49,846 bases of DNA. It comes from Kitasatospora sp. GP82. Lineage in GTDB: Bacteria > Actinomycetota > Actinomycetes > Streptomycetales > Streptomycetaceae. Under the pieces are notes generated by a model. That model was not told the origin of the DNA. It saw only the letters and a list, made by a program, of their open reading frames with translations, and did not search any database. This document shows positions 23,784 through 32,039 of the stretch, one piece after another. The stretch covers positions 1 through 49,846 of the forward strand of contig NZ_JARZAJ010000047.1 in NCBI RefSeq assembly GCF_029892105.1, read 5' to 3'. The translations under genes were made by a program, and so were the position numbers. The first letter of the stretch is position 1, and each line of letters begins with the position of its first letter.

Positions 23784-24333
23784 AGAGCAGGAACACGATT
23801 GCGCAGATGATCAGCACGAGGGTGGTCGCGCATCCTCCGCTTGTTGGCGGAGAAGCACTACGCCTGCCGGGAGTTGTTGGCGGAGAAGGGCGACGCCTGG
23901 CGGGAGTCCAAACACCAGGGCGATAGCCCTGGAGCTCTCCCCTTCGGTAGACGAATGACGACTTCATGAATTCGTCACGAGCTTGCGCCTTCCATCGCTT
24001 GTGCATAGCCGCCCCGACCACGGCTGGGTGTGCACCGTCGGGCACTCGGAATACCAGCCATGCCCGGGGTGGCTCCATGCCCCACAGCATGAACTCACCG
24101 CCCGTGACATCGCTGGTCAAGAGCGCCGCGCAAGCCGCAAAGCCTGGCCACTGGCCGTCGCCCTCGCCTAGCAAAAAGGTGCGCAGATCGGAGCTCGCCT
24201 GGCTGGCGGTGTCGAACGTTCTGAAGTGCTCGGCACCGTAGGAGCCGTCAATGAAAACTTGCGAGAAGTCCCTTGACCCACGCTCCCCGGCCTCCCAGGG
24301 GCTCGAAACCTGAACCCAGGTCCACTTTTCCAT
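23779..24333 (-). CDS. Unknown protein with a C-terminal membrane anchor, first of two paralogs
   Basis: A 184-residue protein. ATG 24333 has GGGAGG upstream. The N-terminal 120 residues (MEKWTWVQVSSPWEAGERG, HFRTFDTASQASSDLRTFLL, then PRAWLVFRVPDGAHP) match the interrupted gene on the other side of the IS630 element. The C-terminal part contains a twice-repeated Pro/Arg/Ser unit (about 30 bp each in DNA) and ends in one hydrophobic helix, TTLVLIICAIVFLLS, a tail anchor. No known family. The paralog appears to lack this anchor. Confidence 0.65.
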   Translation of the reverse strand: MEKWTWVQVSSPWEAGERGSRDFSQVFIDGSYGAEHFRTFDTASQASSDLRTFLLGEGDGQWPGFAACAALLTSDVTGGEFMLWGMEPPRAWLVFRVPDGAHPAVVGAAMHKRWKAQARDEFMKSSFVYRRGELQGYRPGVWTPARRRPSPPTTPGRRSASPPTSGGCATTLVLIICAIVFLLS

Positions 24334-24442
24334 GCTGCCTCCCTTGGAATGCAGTCCCTGACCAGCGGTCCGCACGGACGACCCCGGAGTGGAAGACGGC
24401 ACGGACACCGTCGTCGCCTCACAGTCCGGCCCGTGAGCATGA

Positions 24443-24474
24443 GAGAGGCCCGGCCACCTTCGGCCGGGCCTCTC
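24443..24474. terminator. 13-bp stem terminator between the two paralogs
   Basis: GAGAGGCCCGGCC and its exact complement flank ACCTTC. It lies 5 bp beyond the restored stop codon of the interrupted minus-strand paralog, as expected for its terminator. Confidence 0.7.
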
Positions 24475-24478
24475 TTGC

Positions 24479-24588
24479 TCACTTCGGCTGCCAGAGTCCC
24501 ATCCTGCCGTTGTGCCGCTTCTTACGGCTAACCGAGTCCTTCATCCAGACCTCCCGTGCCCGGTGCTGCCAGAGCTGCCAGGTCGCTA
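24479..24588 (-). pseudogene. 3' fragment of the second paralog, severed by the IS630 element
   Basis: When the IS and one copy of the TA target are removed, the codon CTA at the break joins in frame to GCG ACC TGG CAG here. The frame runs 35 residues (ATWQLWQHRAREVWMKDSVS and onward) to a TGA at 24479-24481. It aligns with the paralog segment following its VGAAMHKRWKAQARDEFMKS. This fragment has no start of its own. Confidence 0.75.
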
Positions 24589-24616
24589 GTGCTGCACCGC
24601 GTTGATTCGTTGAGGG

Positions 24617-25720
24617 TCATGCGGCCTTGAGCGGTGTGCCGTCGTAGGTCCAGCGGTAGGGCTTGGCGGTCGTGTTGTGCCGGATCGCGAACGTGTCGAT
24701 CTTGTCGATGAGGTCCTCGCGGCTCGGGAAGTCGCCGTGCCGTAGGACGCGGCGGGCCAGGGCGGAGAAGTACAGCTCGACCTGGTTGAGCCACGAGGCG
24801 TGGGGCGGGGTCCAGTGGACGCGCCAGCGTGGGTGGGCGGCCAGCCACGCTCTGGTGTTCTTGGCCGTGTGCGCCGATCCGTTGTCCAGGACGACGTGGA
24901 TCTCCCGGCGGGGATCGATGGTCCGGTCGAGCATTTTCAGGAAGCGGACGAAGGTCGCGGAGTCGTTGCGCGTGATCGGCTGGGTGAGGACCTCTCCGGT
25001 GAGCACGTTGAGGGCGGCAGCGATGGAGACCGTGCCGTGCCGGCGGTACTCGAACTCCTGCAGAGCGGGTCGGCCGGGTGCGGGTGCCCTTCCGGGGTGG
25101 CGGCGGGAGCGGGCGGCGATGGCCGTCTTCTCGTCGATGGACAGCACGACCGTTCCCGGTGGCGGGGAGAGGTAGAGGCGGCAGACGTCCTCGGCCCGGA
25201 CCCAGAAGTCGGGGGTGTCGCGGCGGGTGAGCCAGCCGCGCACCCGGTGGGGCTTGAGGTCCAGGTCGGCGAGGATTCTGCCGACTTGGGAGGCGGAGAT
25301 CGCCTGCGCTGCCAGGTGTGCGGCGATCGCCCGGTGCGACCACGTCGACTCCGGGTGCGGCGGGGCGCTGGTCGCGGTGGCCACGACGGCGACGCGGACC
25401 TCGGGCCCGTGGACGCGTGGCCGCCCGGGGCGCGGTGCGTCCAGCAGCCCGGCCAGGCCGGTGGCCGCGAACCGTCGGCGCCACTTGCGGACCGTGTTCA
25501 CGCTCACGCGCTGGGCCCGGGCGATCGCCGCGTTGGAGTCGCCCCCGGCCGCCGCCAGCACGATCCTGGCCCGCAGTGCCTCCCGGACCTGGGCCCCGGC
25601 GGAGGAAGCGGTGCGCTCCAGCTTCGCGCGCACCACCTCCTCCAGTACCACCTGCACTGCGTGCGTCCGTGCCACCCCGACCGCCCTCCGCCCCAGTTCC
25701 CACCGACAGGAGTGGATCAT
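24617..25720 (-). CDS. IS630-family transposase
   Basis: A 367-residue protein, full length for the family; ATG 25729 is an alternative start. An N-terminal helix-turn-helix (DSNAAIARAQRVSVNTVRKW) and winged-helix domain are followed by the DDE catalytic domain: VVLSIDEKTAIAA (first Asp), IHVVLDNGSAHTAK (second Asp) and PPHASWLNQVELYFS (Glu). All three catalytic residues are present, so the enzyme looks active. It catalyses cut-and-paste insertion at TA sites. Confidence 0.9.
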   Translation of the reverse strand: MIHSCRWELGRRAVGVARTHAVQVVLEEVVRAKLERTASSAGAQVREALRARIVLAAAGGDSNAAIARAQRVSVNTVRKWRRRFAATGLAGLLDAPRPGRPRVHGPEVRVAVVATATSAPPHPESTWSHRAIAAHLAAQAISASQVGRILADLDLKPHRVRGWLTRRDTPDFWVRAEDVCRLYLSPPPGTVVLSIDEKTAIAARSRRHPGRAPAPGRPALQEFEYRRHGTVSIAAALNVLTGEVLTQPITRNDSATFVRFLKMLDRTIDPRREIHVVLDNGSAHTAKNTRAWLAAHPRWRVHWTPPHASWLNQVELYFSALARRVLRHGDFPSREDLIDKIDTFAIRHNTTAKPYRWTYDGTPLKAA

Positions 25721-25746
25721 GGCGAACATCGGCAGGAGCAGGCACG

Positions 25747-26109
25747 ATGGGCGCCATGCCGAAGAATCCGCCGGAGTCGATGCAGCACCACTTGCGCCAG
25801 CGCCTGACTGAGCACGCTCGCTCGCGCTGGCCGCAGCTGGCCGGTGTCGACGTGCGCTTTCGCGCCGGATTCGCCTACGTCACGGGGACGTTGCCCGGCG
25901 GTCAGGCCCTGCCGCTGTGCCGTCTGCGCTTCGGCGGGGTCCTGCACACCTGGGGCTTCGCCATCTACCTCGCCAGCCGCGACGGCTACCAGGACAACGT
26001 CCTGCCCAGCGGCTACCCTGCCGGATCACCGGAAGAAGCCCTCGACTGCGCGTGCGGCCTCTACCTCAACGACCCCACTGCCTGGACAAACGCACCCTCA
26101 ACGATCTAA
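25747..26109 (+). CDS. Passenger protein inside the IS630 element
   Basis: A 120-residue protein with AGGAG eight bases before ATG 25747; ATG 25756 is an alternative. It includes PPESMQHHLRQRLTEHARSR, then FRAGFAYVTGTLPGGQALPL and CRLRFGGVLHTWGFAIYLAS, and ends 13 bp before the element's right end. It is transcribed away from the transposase. Similar small genes accompany some Streptomyces IS630 elements, but I cannot name a function. Confidence 0.65.
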   Translation: MGAMPKNPPESMQHHLRQRLTEHARSRWPQLAGVDVRFRAGFAYVTGTLPGGQALPLCRLRFGGVLHTWGFAIYLASRDGYQDNVLPSGYPAGSPEEALDCACGLYLNDPTAWTNAPSTI

Positions 26110-26122
26110 CGCGGTGCAGCAC

Positions 26123-26428
26123 TAGAGCAGCACTCTGAACCGGGGACGCCCCCTCCGGCACCGTGAAAACCATCCAGGCCCGGTGATCATCGAACCAAAT
26201 GACGAACTCACCTAGTGGGACCTGCGGCAGGCTGTCCGTTTGATAGTGCACCCGGCCACCAACGTCCAACAGCCAGTCCCGCAGGTCGATGATGGCCTCG
26301 CTGGCGGTCTCGAAGGTCGTGAACGACCTCCCATAAGGGAGTGAAGGTATGGGATGGCGTTGCGTGAACACGCTCGCATCGAGCCTGCCCCAAGGAGGGT
26401 AGATCTCCACCCAAGTCCACCTGGCCAT
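26123..26428 (-). pseudogene. 5' fragment of the second paralog, truncated by the IS630 element
   Basis: The native part encodes 102 residues from ATG 26428: MARWTWVEIYPPWGRLDASV, then RSFTTFETASEAIIDLRDWL and HRAWMVFTVPEGASP. It matches the intact gene at 23779-24333. In the present sequence the frame runs on into the IS (VLHRVRSLRVRLSRQWGR) and stops at 26066, giving a hybrid product of 120 residues. The rest of the gene lies at 24479-24588. Confidence 0.75.
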
Positions 26429-26624
26429 GAGGCGTGTCTCCCGTTGTCACTCAACAGAATTGACGGCACATCGGCATCGTGACTACCGATGGGGTCGTGG
26501 ATGACTACCCAAGCTCCGCTCGCCCATGCTCACCCGCCGCCCCGCATCCGCATGCGCTTGATCAACACCCCGGGTGCTTCGAATGCCACTCGCTAGGCCA
26601 CCACGCCCTGAAGGACATAGGCGC

Positions 26625-27104
26625 TCAGCGGCGGGGCAGGGGGATGACGCTCCCGGCATCGTCCCCTTGCTCCATGTCGGTTGCCAGGGTGGCGAGTTCG
26701 CGGCTGAACGTACTTCGCTCGCGGCGGAGGCGCTGGAGCTCGTCGTCCTTGGCCGCGAGGGCGGACAGCAGCATTCGGTGGCGTTCCTTGAGCTGGTTGA
26801 ACTCCGTGTGGGTGCGGGCGAGTTTGCCGGTGAGCCGCTGGTTCAGATCGCGCAACTGGGCGATGCGGGCCTCGCGCGGGTCGGGCTGCTGGCCGGCAGC
26901 CTGGGCGGCCGCCCGCCGCTTCTCGAACTCGTCCTTGAGGTGGCCCCAGGTCCGGTAGAGAGCGGCGCGGGAGATGCCCGCCTCGCGGGCGAGCGTCTTG
27001 ATGTCGCATGCGCCGCCGGGCGGGATCTGCCCGGCCAGCAGCCGGTCGATGGCCGCGCGGATGCGTCGTTCGAGCTGGTCGCGCTGCTGGTGGCTGAGTG
27101 CCAT
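26625..27104 (-). CDS. DUF6262-type protein associated with a Tn554-like recombinase
   Basis: A 159-residue protein, one base after the recombinase stop (TGACATG), so translationally coupled. It has a helix-turn-helix (CDIKTLAREAGISRAALYRT) at about residues 35-60, then a long coiled coil (RIAQLRDLNQRLTGKLARTH, then LLSALAAKDDELQRLRRERS). This is the layout of TnpC/DUF6262 proteins that accompany paired tyrosine recombinases of Tn554 type, where they stimulate transposition. It appears intact although its recombinase is not. Confidence 0.75.
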   Translation of the reverse strand: MALSHQQRDQLERRIRAAIDRLLAGQIPPGGACDIKTLAREAGISRAALYRTWGHLKDEFEKRRAAAQAAGQQPDPREARIAQLRDLNQRLTGKLARTHTEFNQLKERHRMLLSALAAKDDELQRLRRERSTFSRELATLATDMEQGDDAGSVIPLPRR

Positions 27105-27105
27105 G

Positions 27106-28645
27106 TCATCCGGCCTTTCCGGCTGCTTTGTCGATCTCCTGGAGGACCCGCATGGACCGCTCGTGCTCGGCCCGCATCCGTTCCTTCTCCCCGGCCGGGA
27201 TGCGGGGGCTGGCCAGTAGGACGGCGCCGTTGTTGGCCGCGGCGTGCCAGACGGAGCGGTGGACGAGGTGGTGGGTTGCTTGCGGGCAGCGGGAGCTGTC
27301 ACACAGCCCGGCCAGTGGAGCCGCTGTGGATTTGGCGCCTGCGAGCTTGAGACACAGCGCCTTCGCGGGGTCTTCGAACCAGCAGTAGTTCGCCGCGGAC
27401 AGGTGCAGCACCGACGCCTTCTTCTTCAGCAGCAACTCGATCTGCCGGTCGGTGACCACCTTCGCCGGGCCCGGCTCGTGGTCGGTCAGCTCGTCCTCGA
27501 CGGCGCGGAAGGCGGCCAGTAGAGCGTCGGCTCCAGGGCCGACGGGCAGTTGTCCCTGTTCGAACTGCCGGTATGCCTCGACGGTTCGGCCTTTGACGAC
27601 CTTGCTGACCAGCCGGTGCCGGGCCAGGCCGGTGCCGTCGGCGTCGTCCGTGCGGCGGCAGCCGACCGTGAGTTCCATCAGTTCGCTGGACCGCATGCCG
27701 GTCAGCGCGGAGGTGGCGACCTTGCAGGCGTGGCCGGCGACCCGGATCAGGGCATCGGCGCCTTTGTTCGACAGGGGCAGAGACCACGGGATCATCTCGC
27801 CGGTGTCCGCGCGAGGGACCTCGGCGGGCTTGCGGCACCACACGTACTCGGTGCCGACCTCGGCGACCGCCTCCTCCAGCAGCGGTCGTGCCTGGATCAG
27901 GAGAGCCTTGCCGATGTCACGGTGTCCCGTCGGCCGAAGCAGGTGCTGGAAGTTGGCATCCAGCAACGGATCCTTCGGGTTCCATCCGGACCGCAGGCGC
28001 TTGGTCACCTGTGAGTCCTCAAGCCGTGGCAGCGGCTGGCCGGTCCGCAGATGTGCGTCAACCAGTGCGGCGAGCTTGTCGGCGTCCCGCAGATTCCGCG
28101 ACCACTCGACTTTCCGCCGGGCCTCGCGCTCGGCCTGCAGCTCGGTCCACAGATCCACGATGTGCGGACCGAGCACGTCGACCAGGTGCAAGCAGGCCGT
28201 CAGCAGCGGCCGCAGCATCTCGTCGTCCAGGGGCTCCGTCTTGATCACCACGTGAGGCCGGGACGGTGCCCCGGTGACGACGCGGGGTGAACGCTTGCCC
28301 CAGGGCCGGAACCCGGGACGGTGCCGGTCCGCGGACAGCAGCTCGCCCTAGTCAGTGATGTCCTGCATGGCCGACACCACCGACCGCAGCGAGCCACCGG
28401 CCTTGTCCCGCAGGACGGCGCCGGAATCCCTGTCCCGGACGACGCCGTGCTCGCGCAGGAACGCCTCGCAGTGGTCCTGGGTGACGGCGGCGAGCGTGGT
28501 GATCCGGCGCTCGTGCAAACACGTCGTCCTCGAAACGGGGCCGCGGGTGCCCGTCCCGCCAGGCGAGGCGGGCGGTGGCGGCGATGTCCGCTCCGGCGAA
28601 CACCGACCGGACCACCGGCTCGCCAGAGGCAGGAAGCGCCATCAT
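27106..28645 (-). pseudogene. Decayed tyrosine recombinase of a Tn554-like element
   Basis: An N-terminal part (MMALPASGEPVVRSVFAGAD onward) changes frame near 28500-28520, continues as ITTLAAVTQDHCEAFLREHG to SAMQDITD, and meets an in-frame TAG at 28348-28350. After it the frame stays open as GELLSADRHRPGFRPWG and on to the end. Box I survives (SALTGMRSSELMELTV), but the H-x-x-R and catalytic Tyr segments expected next are absent: VSKVVKGRTVEAYRQFEQ jumps directly to the typical C-terminal VEDELTDHEPGPAKVV part. A stop, a frameshift and an internal deletion make it inactive. Confidence 0.7.
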
Positions 28646-28759
28646 CGGGGCCGTCGCCGCAGGTGCGGTAGCGGTAGTTAGCGTGACTGTTGGCCTGCAG
28701 AAGCTGGGTCACCCCGCAGGAAAGAATTCCCAATGAGGTTGTCAAGCCCGTCTGGTGAC

Positions 28760-28852
28760 TCACTGTGAGCGTGTCAGCCGAGCACGGCTGGGCGGGGCGG
28801 TGATCTCGAAGGTGCGGCCGTCGCGTATGAGGGCCCATAGGACGTCTGGCCG
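28760..28852 (-). pseudogene. C-terminal remnant of an IS110-type transposase
   Basis: Thirty codons before a TGA read RPDVLWALIRDGRTFEITAP and onward; the DVLWAL-RDGRTF pattern is the usual C-terminus of actinobacterial IS110/IS116 transposases. No upstream part follows. The remnant abuts the 5' end of the plus-strand gene that becomes clearly coding at about 28905. Confidence 0.55.
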
Positions 28853-29693
28853 CACCGTCCACCACGCCTCCGGCTCCTGCCGGCCGCCGGAGCGGGGCCC
28901 GCCGCCCAGCACCGGCTGGCAGCTGCACCGCCTCGACGTCCTTCTCGTCGCGCTCGGCAGTGCCCAGAGCCTGGTCACCACTGCCGGTGCGACGGCAGCC
29001 GGCCTCGCCGCCCACCGCGCTCTGCGAGGCCGGCTGCCGGCCGACGGGCGAAACGCGGCCACCGCCGTCGCTGCGATCGGCACGGCCGTGCTCCTCCAGG
29101 AGACCCTGGACGCCGCCCTGGAGGGACTGCGCTGGCGCATCCGTGACCGCCACGGCCCCCAGTTCGCGACGCTGCCCCCGGCCCCGGCTCCCGCCGCCGA
29201 AGGCGCCGCCGCCCCGGCGCAGCTGACGCCGATGCAGGAGGTCGAGGCCGCGGCCGCGTCAGCGGCGGCGTACGAGGCGCAGTTGCATTCCTGGAACATC
29301 CTGGGCAACAGCGGCCCACTGTGGGAGAGGCGGGGCTGGACCGGAGCGACGGACGGCACGGCCACGCACGACCTGCCCTTCGGTGCCGTCCTGCACTACC
29401 GGCCCAACCAGCTGCTGGTGGACCCGCGCACCGGCGAGCAGTTGGAGGGGCGGTTCGTCCTCGCCGCCGGCGGCGAGGAAGCCGTGGTGACGACCGGCGC
29501 GGAGCTGTTCGCCTACGTGCAGCGCCTGGCCGACGGCAAGACCCTGTTCGACCTCACCCTCGTCCCGGCGACCGAGCCCGGCTGCTGGCCGCTGGAGGAC
29601 CACGCACCCGCCGCTCCGGCTCCCGACACCGACGAGCCGACAGTCTCCAAGCGCCCCCCTCGCAGGCCGTCGCGGACGGTCATCGGCGAGTAG
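28827..29693 (+). CDS. Unknown Ala-rich protein, probably 5'-truncated
   Basis: Clear coding bias begins only near 28905 (WQLHRLDVLLVALGSAQSLV), just after the IS110-type remnant, so the native start may be lost; ATG 28827 is the nearest in-frame start. An Ala-rich amphipathic region (AATAVAAIGTAVLLQETLDA) is followed by a Pro/Ala linker, helices (MQEVEAAAASAAAYEAQLHS) and a C-terminal region with FELF-like beta residues (GRFVLAAGGEEAVVTTGAEL). No family recognised. Confidence 0.5.
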   Translation: MRAHRTSGRTVHHASGSCRPPERGPPPSTGWQLHRLDVLLVALGSAQSLVTTAGATAAGLAAHRALRGRLPADGRNAATAVAAIGTAVLLQETLDAALEGLRWRIRDRHGPQFATLPPAPAPAAEGAAAPAQLTPMQEVEAAAASAAAYEAQLHSWNILGNSGPLWERRGWTGATDGTATHDLPFGAVLHYRPNQLLVDPRTGEQLEGRFVLAAGGEEAVVTTGAELFAYVQRLADGKTLFDLTLVPATEPGCWPLEDHAPAAPAPDTDEPTVSKRPPRRPSRTVIGE

Positions 29694-29754
29694 GGGCCGA
29701 GGCGTAACCGCCCACCCACAAGCCCAGCCCCGCCACTACCCCAAGGGAGCCTCC

Positions 29755-30537
29755 GTGACCGACGACCAGGACCTGCCCGTCACCGCCGCCTCCATCACGC
29801 TCACCACGTCGGCCGAACAGGCCAGGGACACCGTGATCCTCCTGGCCGAGGCGCGGCTCGGCCTGGCCGTCGAGCTCGCCGACGGCACGGAGGTCGTCTA
29901 CCACCCGGCCACCGCCCTCCCGGCCCGGCCACTCGACGCGGGGGAGCGCGCCGTCCTGGACGCCTACGGCGAATTCCCCTCGATCGCGCTGCTCATCCGG
30001 CAGTCGGCTGCCGCCTTCCACCTCTGGCAGACCGCGATCGCCGACAGCGGACGAGACCCGCAGCGTGACGTCGAGCGGCGCCTGGCGGCCCTGCAGCAGG
30101 CCTACGTCCTGCCGCAGGCGGTGGCGCTGGACCTGGCGTCACTGCGCGACGGCGGCGATCCCCGTACGGAGGCCGAGTGCGTGGCGGCGGCCAACCGACT
30201 GCGCCGTCTGGCGGGTCTGGCCCCGGAGGACGCGCGCGAGGCCTTGGCCTGGCTGCGCTACACCTCCGGTCGGGAGCCGGAGAGCCGTGATCGTGGAGGC
30301 TGTGGGTGCCACCCGGCATCGTGCTCGCGGCGCATCCCGACCGCAGCTGACAGAACACCGCCTCCGGTCGGCCGGGCCCGGCCAGCACTCGGGCGTACCG
30401 CGCCAACCCATACGGTCAGCGGTTCTTGGCAGCTTTCGCGGCCGCCCGAGCGCTGGCGATCAACTCGCGTTGCTCGGCGGAGAGCCGCTGGCCGAGGTAG
30501 GTGTCCGAGAAGCCGGCCGTTGTTGCAACCTTCGTGA
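29755..30537 (+). CDS. Unknown protein, paralog of the gene at 35613, with a doubtful C-terminus
   Basis: GTG with AAGGGAG upstream. Residues 1-185 are well coding; the segment QQAYVLPQAVALDLASLRDG to ECVAAANRLRRLAGLAPEDA matches the gene at 35613 (VALDIVALQSPRDIHSALQC and LQCAATANELRLLDGI). That gene continues into a Cys/Gly-rich domain. Here the frame runs instead into Arg/Pro-rich sequence that overlaps the convergent gene by 120 bp, so the real end is probably lost or shifted near residue 185. Confidence 0.55.
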   Translation: MTDDQDLPVTAASITLTTSAEQARDTVILLAEARLGLAVELADGTEVVYHPATALPARPLDAGERAVLDAYGEFPSIALLIRQSAAAFHLWQTAIADSGRDPQRDVERRLAALQQAYVLPQAVALDLASLRDGGDPRTEAECVAAANRLRRLAGLAPEDAREALAWLRYTSGREPESRDRGGCGCHPASCSRRIPTAADRTPPPVGRARPALGRTAPTHTVSGSWQLSRPPERWRSTRVARRRAAGRGRCPRSRPLLQPS

Positions 30538-30691
30538 TCCGGCCCCAGGCGCCGGGTTCGGCCATGACCTCAGCAATGGCTGCCTCCACCAGCGCCTCCC
30601 GGGCGTCCTTGAGGTCGCCTTCCAGCTTTTCGACTTGCTTCCGGGCGGCGGCGACCGCCGGGAAGTCGGGCTGCTCGCTCTGTCTGCTCAT
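30416..30691 (-). CDS. Small helical DNA-binding-like protein
   Basis: A 91-residue protein. A coiled-coil start (AARKQVEKLEGDLKDAREAL) is followed by a helix-turn-helix-like stretch (WGRITKVATTAGFSDTYLGQ) and a basic tail (ASARAAAKAAKNR). The second helix pattern T-x-A-G-F-S-x-x-Y resembles short regulators of plasmid copy number or conjugation. A 10-bp inverted repeat sits 35-70 bp upstream of its start, in the divergent promoter region, and is a candidate binding site. Confidence 0.65.
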   Translation of the reverse strand: MSRQSEQPDFPAVAAARKQVEKLEGDLKDAREALVEAAIAEVMAEPGAWGRITKVATTAGFSDTYLGQRLSAEQRELIASARAAAKAAKNR

Positions 30692-30725
30692 ACCCCCAGT
30701 ATGGCGATATCGAATCCAAGTTCAC

Positions 30726-30761
30726 AACCTGACTTCCGAAGCTAGGTTGACAAGTCAGGTT
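30726..30761. promoter_or_regulatory. Divergent-promoter operator with 10-bp arms
   Basis: AACCTGACTT and AAGTCAGGTT are exact complements separated by 16 bp. A second dyad overlaps: TTCCGAA in the spacer and TTCGGAA just after the right arm. TTGACA at 30747-30752 could be a -35 box for the plus-strand gene at 30849. The site lies between two divergent genes. Confidence 0.6.
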
Positions 30762-30848
30762 CGGAAATGCGAGGGTACGACTACCACCAGGAGGCGGCCA
30801 CCAGGCCGCAGCGGGATCCCTCGCCCATGGACCGGAAGGACGCTCTGC

Positions 30849-31583
30849 ATGAACGGGCACACCGTCAGCGAGACCAACCCCACCTACGTCAACGGCGCAA
30901 ACCGATACCGGATGCCGTTCGTCGGCATCCTCACCCCGACGCACCCGCAGTTCGAGGAGATGCAGGAGTACGTCCTGCCCGAGCACCGGTGCCCCGAGGG
31001 GTACGGGCTGGTGTTCCTGGAAAGCGAGGAGCACTCGGCCACCTACATCGGCTCGGTCCACCAGATCGAGGAGTACCGTGCCGCCAACACCGACGGCACC
31101 GCCGTGCTCGACATCTCCCAGGGCGTGACGTACGCCTTCTGGCCGCACGGGGAGGGCTGGGACAAGTACCTGCCCGCCAACACCTGGAACCCGGGCGGGG
31201 AGGGCATCGTCACCGAGTTCGACCACCCGCTCGGCGGCAAGGTCACCGTGTACGAGTACCTCAAGGCCGGCGCCGACGGCGAGAAGACCCCGATGGTCGC
31301 CTTCCACTGTGAGCACTGCCACAACGAACCCGAGCGTGATCACGAGAGCGCTCAAGCCAACCGCGAGCCGCAAGACCGTCGCTGGACGGCACGGAACGCC
31401 CGCGTGCACATCCGCCAGCACGACCAGCGGTGCCGCCCCATCGATCCCCGCATCGTAGAGACCGTCACGGCGGTCGCCAACGAAAAGTACGGGGTGAACA
31501 ACCCGGTGGTCACCTGGGAGTCGCGCTGCTCCACGGCCGGGCCGTGTGCGCAGATCCGCCACCTGCGAGCCCACCGGCGCTGA
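30849..31583 (+). CDS. Unknown 244-residue protein
   Basis: ATG 30849 has GGAAGGA upstream. The N-terminal 160 residues are beta-rich (PFVGILTPTHPQFEEMQEYV, then YGLVFLESEEHSATYIGSVH). A two-cysteine His motif HCEHCHNEPERDHES near residue 155 could bind zinc. The C-terminal part has RIVETVTAVANEKYGVNNPV and ends CSTAGPCAQIRHLRAHRR. Codon use is strongly host-like. No family recognised. Confidence 0.65.
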   Translation: MNGHTVSETNPTYVNGANRYRMPFVGILTPTHPQFEEMQEYVLPEHRCPEGYGLVFLESEEHSATYIGSVHQIEEYRAANTDGTAVLDISQGVTYAFWPHGEGWDKYLPANTWNPGGEGIVTEFDHPLGGKVTVYEYLKAGADGEKTPMVAFHCEHCHNEPERDHESAQANREPQDRRWTARNARVHIRQHDQRCRPIDPRIVETVTAVANEKYGVNNPVVTWESRCSTAGPCAQIRHLRAHRR

Positions 31584-31760
31584 ACCGGCCGAACCGCAAG
31601 CCGCCAAGCCGCGGCCTCCGAGCGTGCCGAGCCCTGTAGCTGGCAGACCGGACCGGCCCCGGCTACAGCGGCGAGAACGTACCCGGACGGCTGAAGCAGT
31701 GGAATACCGACGACCCGGCCCACAACGACAGCGGCAGCGGACGCCGCAGGAGTAAGTGGC

Positions 31761-31782
31761 GGTGCCCGCCGATGCGGGCACC
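31761..31782. repeat. Hairpin ending in GGGCACCACCAC
   Basis: GGTGCCCGC and GCGGGCACC form a perfect 9-bp stem around CGAT. The right arm runs into CACCACAACCGCTCC, similar to the sequence after the second hairpin at 32040-32071. Confidence 0.5.
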
Positions 31783-31861
31783 ACCACAACCGCTCCCATC
31801 CGGACCCCGTAGCGGCCGCCAGGCTGCCCCTTCCCCGGACAGGCTGTGCTCCGCGCACCGC

Positions 31862-31948
31862 CCGGAACCGCCGCAGCCCAGACCACCCGCCCGGAACCGC
31901 CGCAGCCCAGACCACCCGCCCGGAACCGCCGCAGCCCAGACCACCCGC
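31862..31948 (+). repeat. Three tandem copies of a 29-bp unit
   Basis: The unit starts CCGGAACCGCCGCAGCCCAG and repeats at 31862, 31891 and 31920 with no mismatch over at least two full units; a degenerate partial copy may precede it. The array is flanked by two related hairpins. It is not a CRISPR array, since no variable spacers separate the copies. Confidence 0.75.
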
Positions 31949-32039
31949 CCGCAGCGCTTTCCCAGCCGCAGGGGCCAGTCGGTCACCACGCCCGTCCCGG
32001 CTCTGCAGGCGGCGGCAGCTCGACCCCGCCGCCGAGCCC

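Larger units (their letters stand above)
24589..26122. mobile_element. IS630-family insertion sequence with a passenger gene
   Basis: The ends are GTGCTGCACCGCGTT and its inverted copy; counting the flanking CTA, the match is 18 bp. A TA dinucleotide is present at both borders (24587-24588 and 26123-26124), consistent with IS630 target duplication in a CTAG site. The 1534-bp element holds a transposase on the minus strand and a divergent 120-residue gene. It interrupts a gene whose frame is restored by its removal. Confidence 0.85.

Noticed and set aside
23556..23786. Hairpin cluster as a linear-replicon telomere
   Set aside because: It lies well inside the window between genes, and the loops do not show the GC-rich palindrome pattern known from Streptomyces telomeres.
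31862..31948. 29-bp repeats as a CRISPR array
   Set aside because: The copies are directly adjacent with no unique spacers, and no cas genes are in the window.
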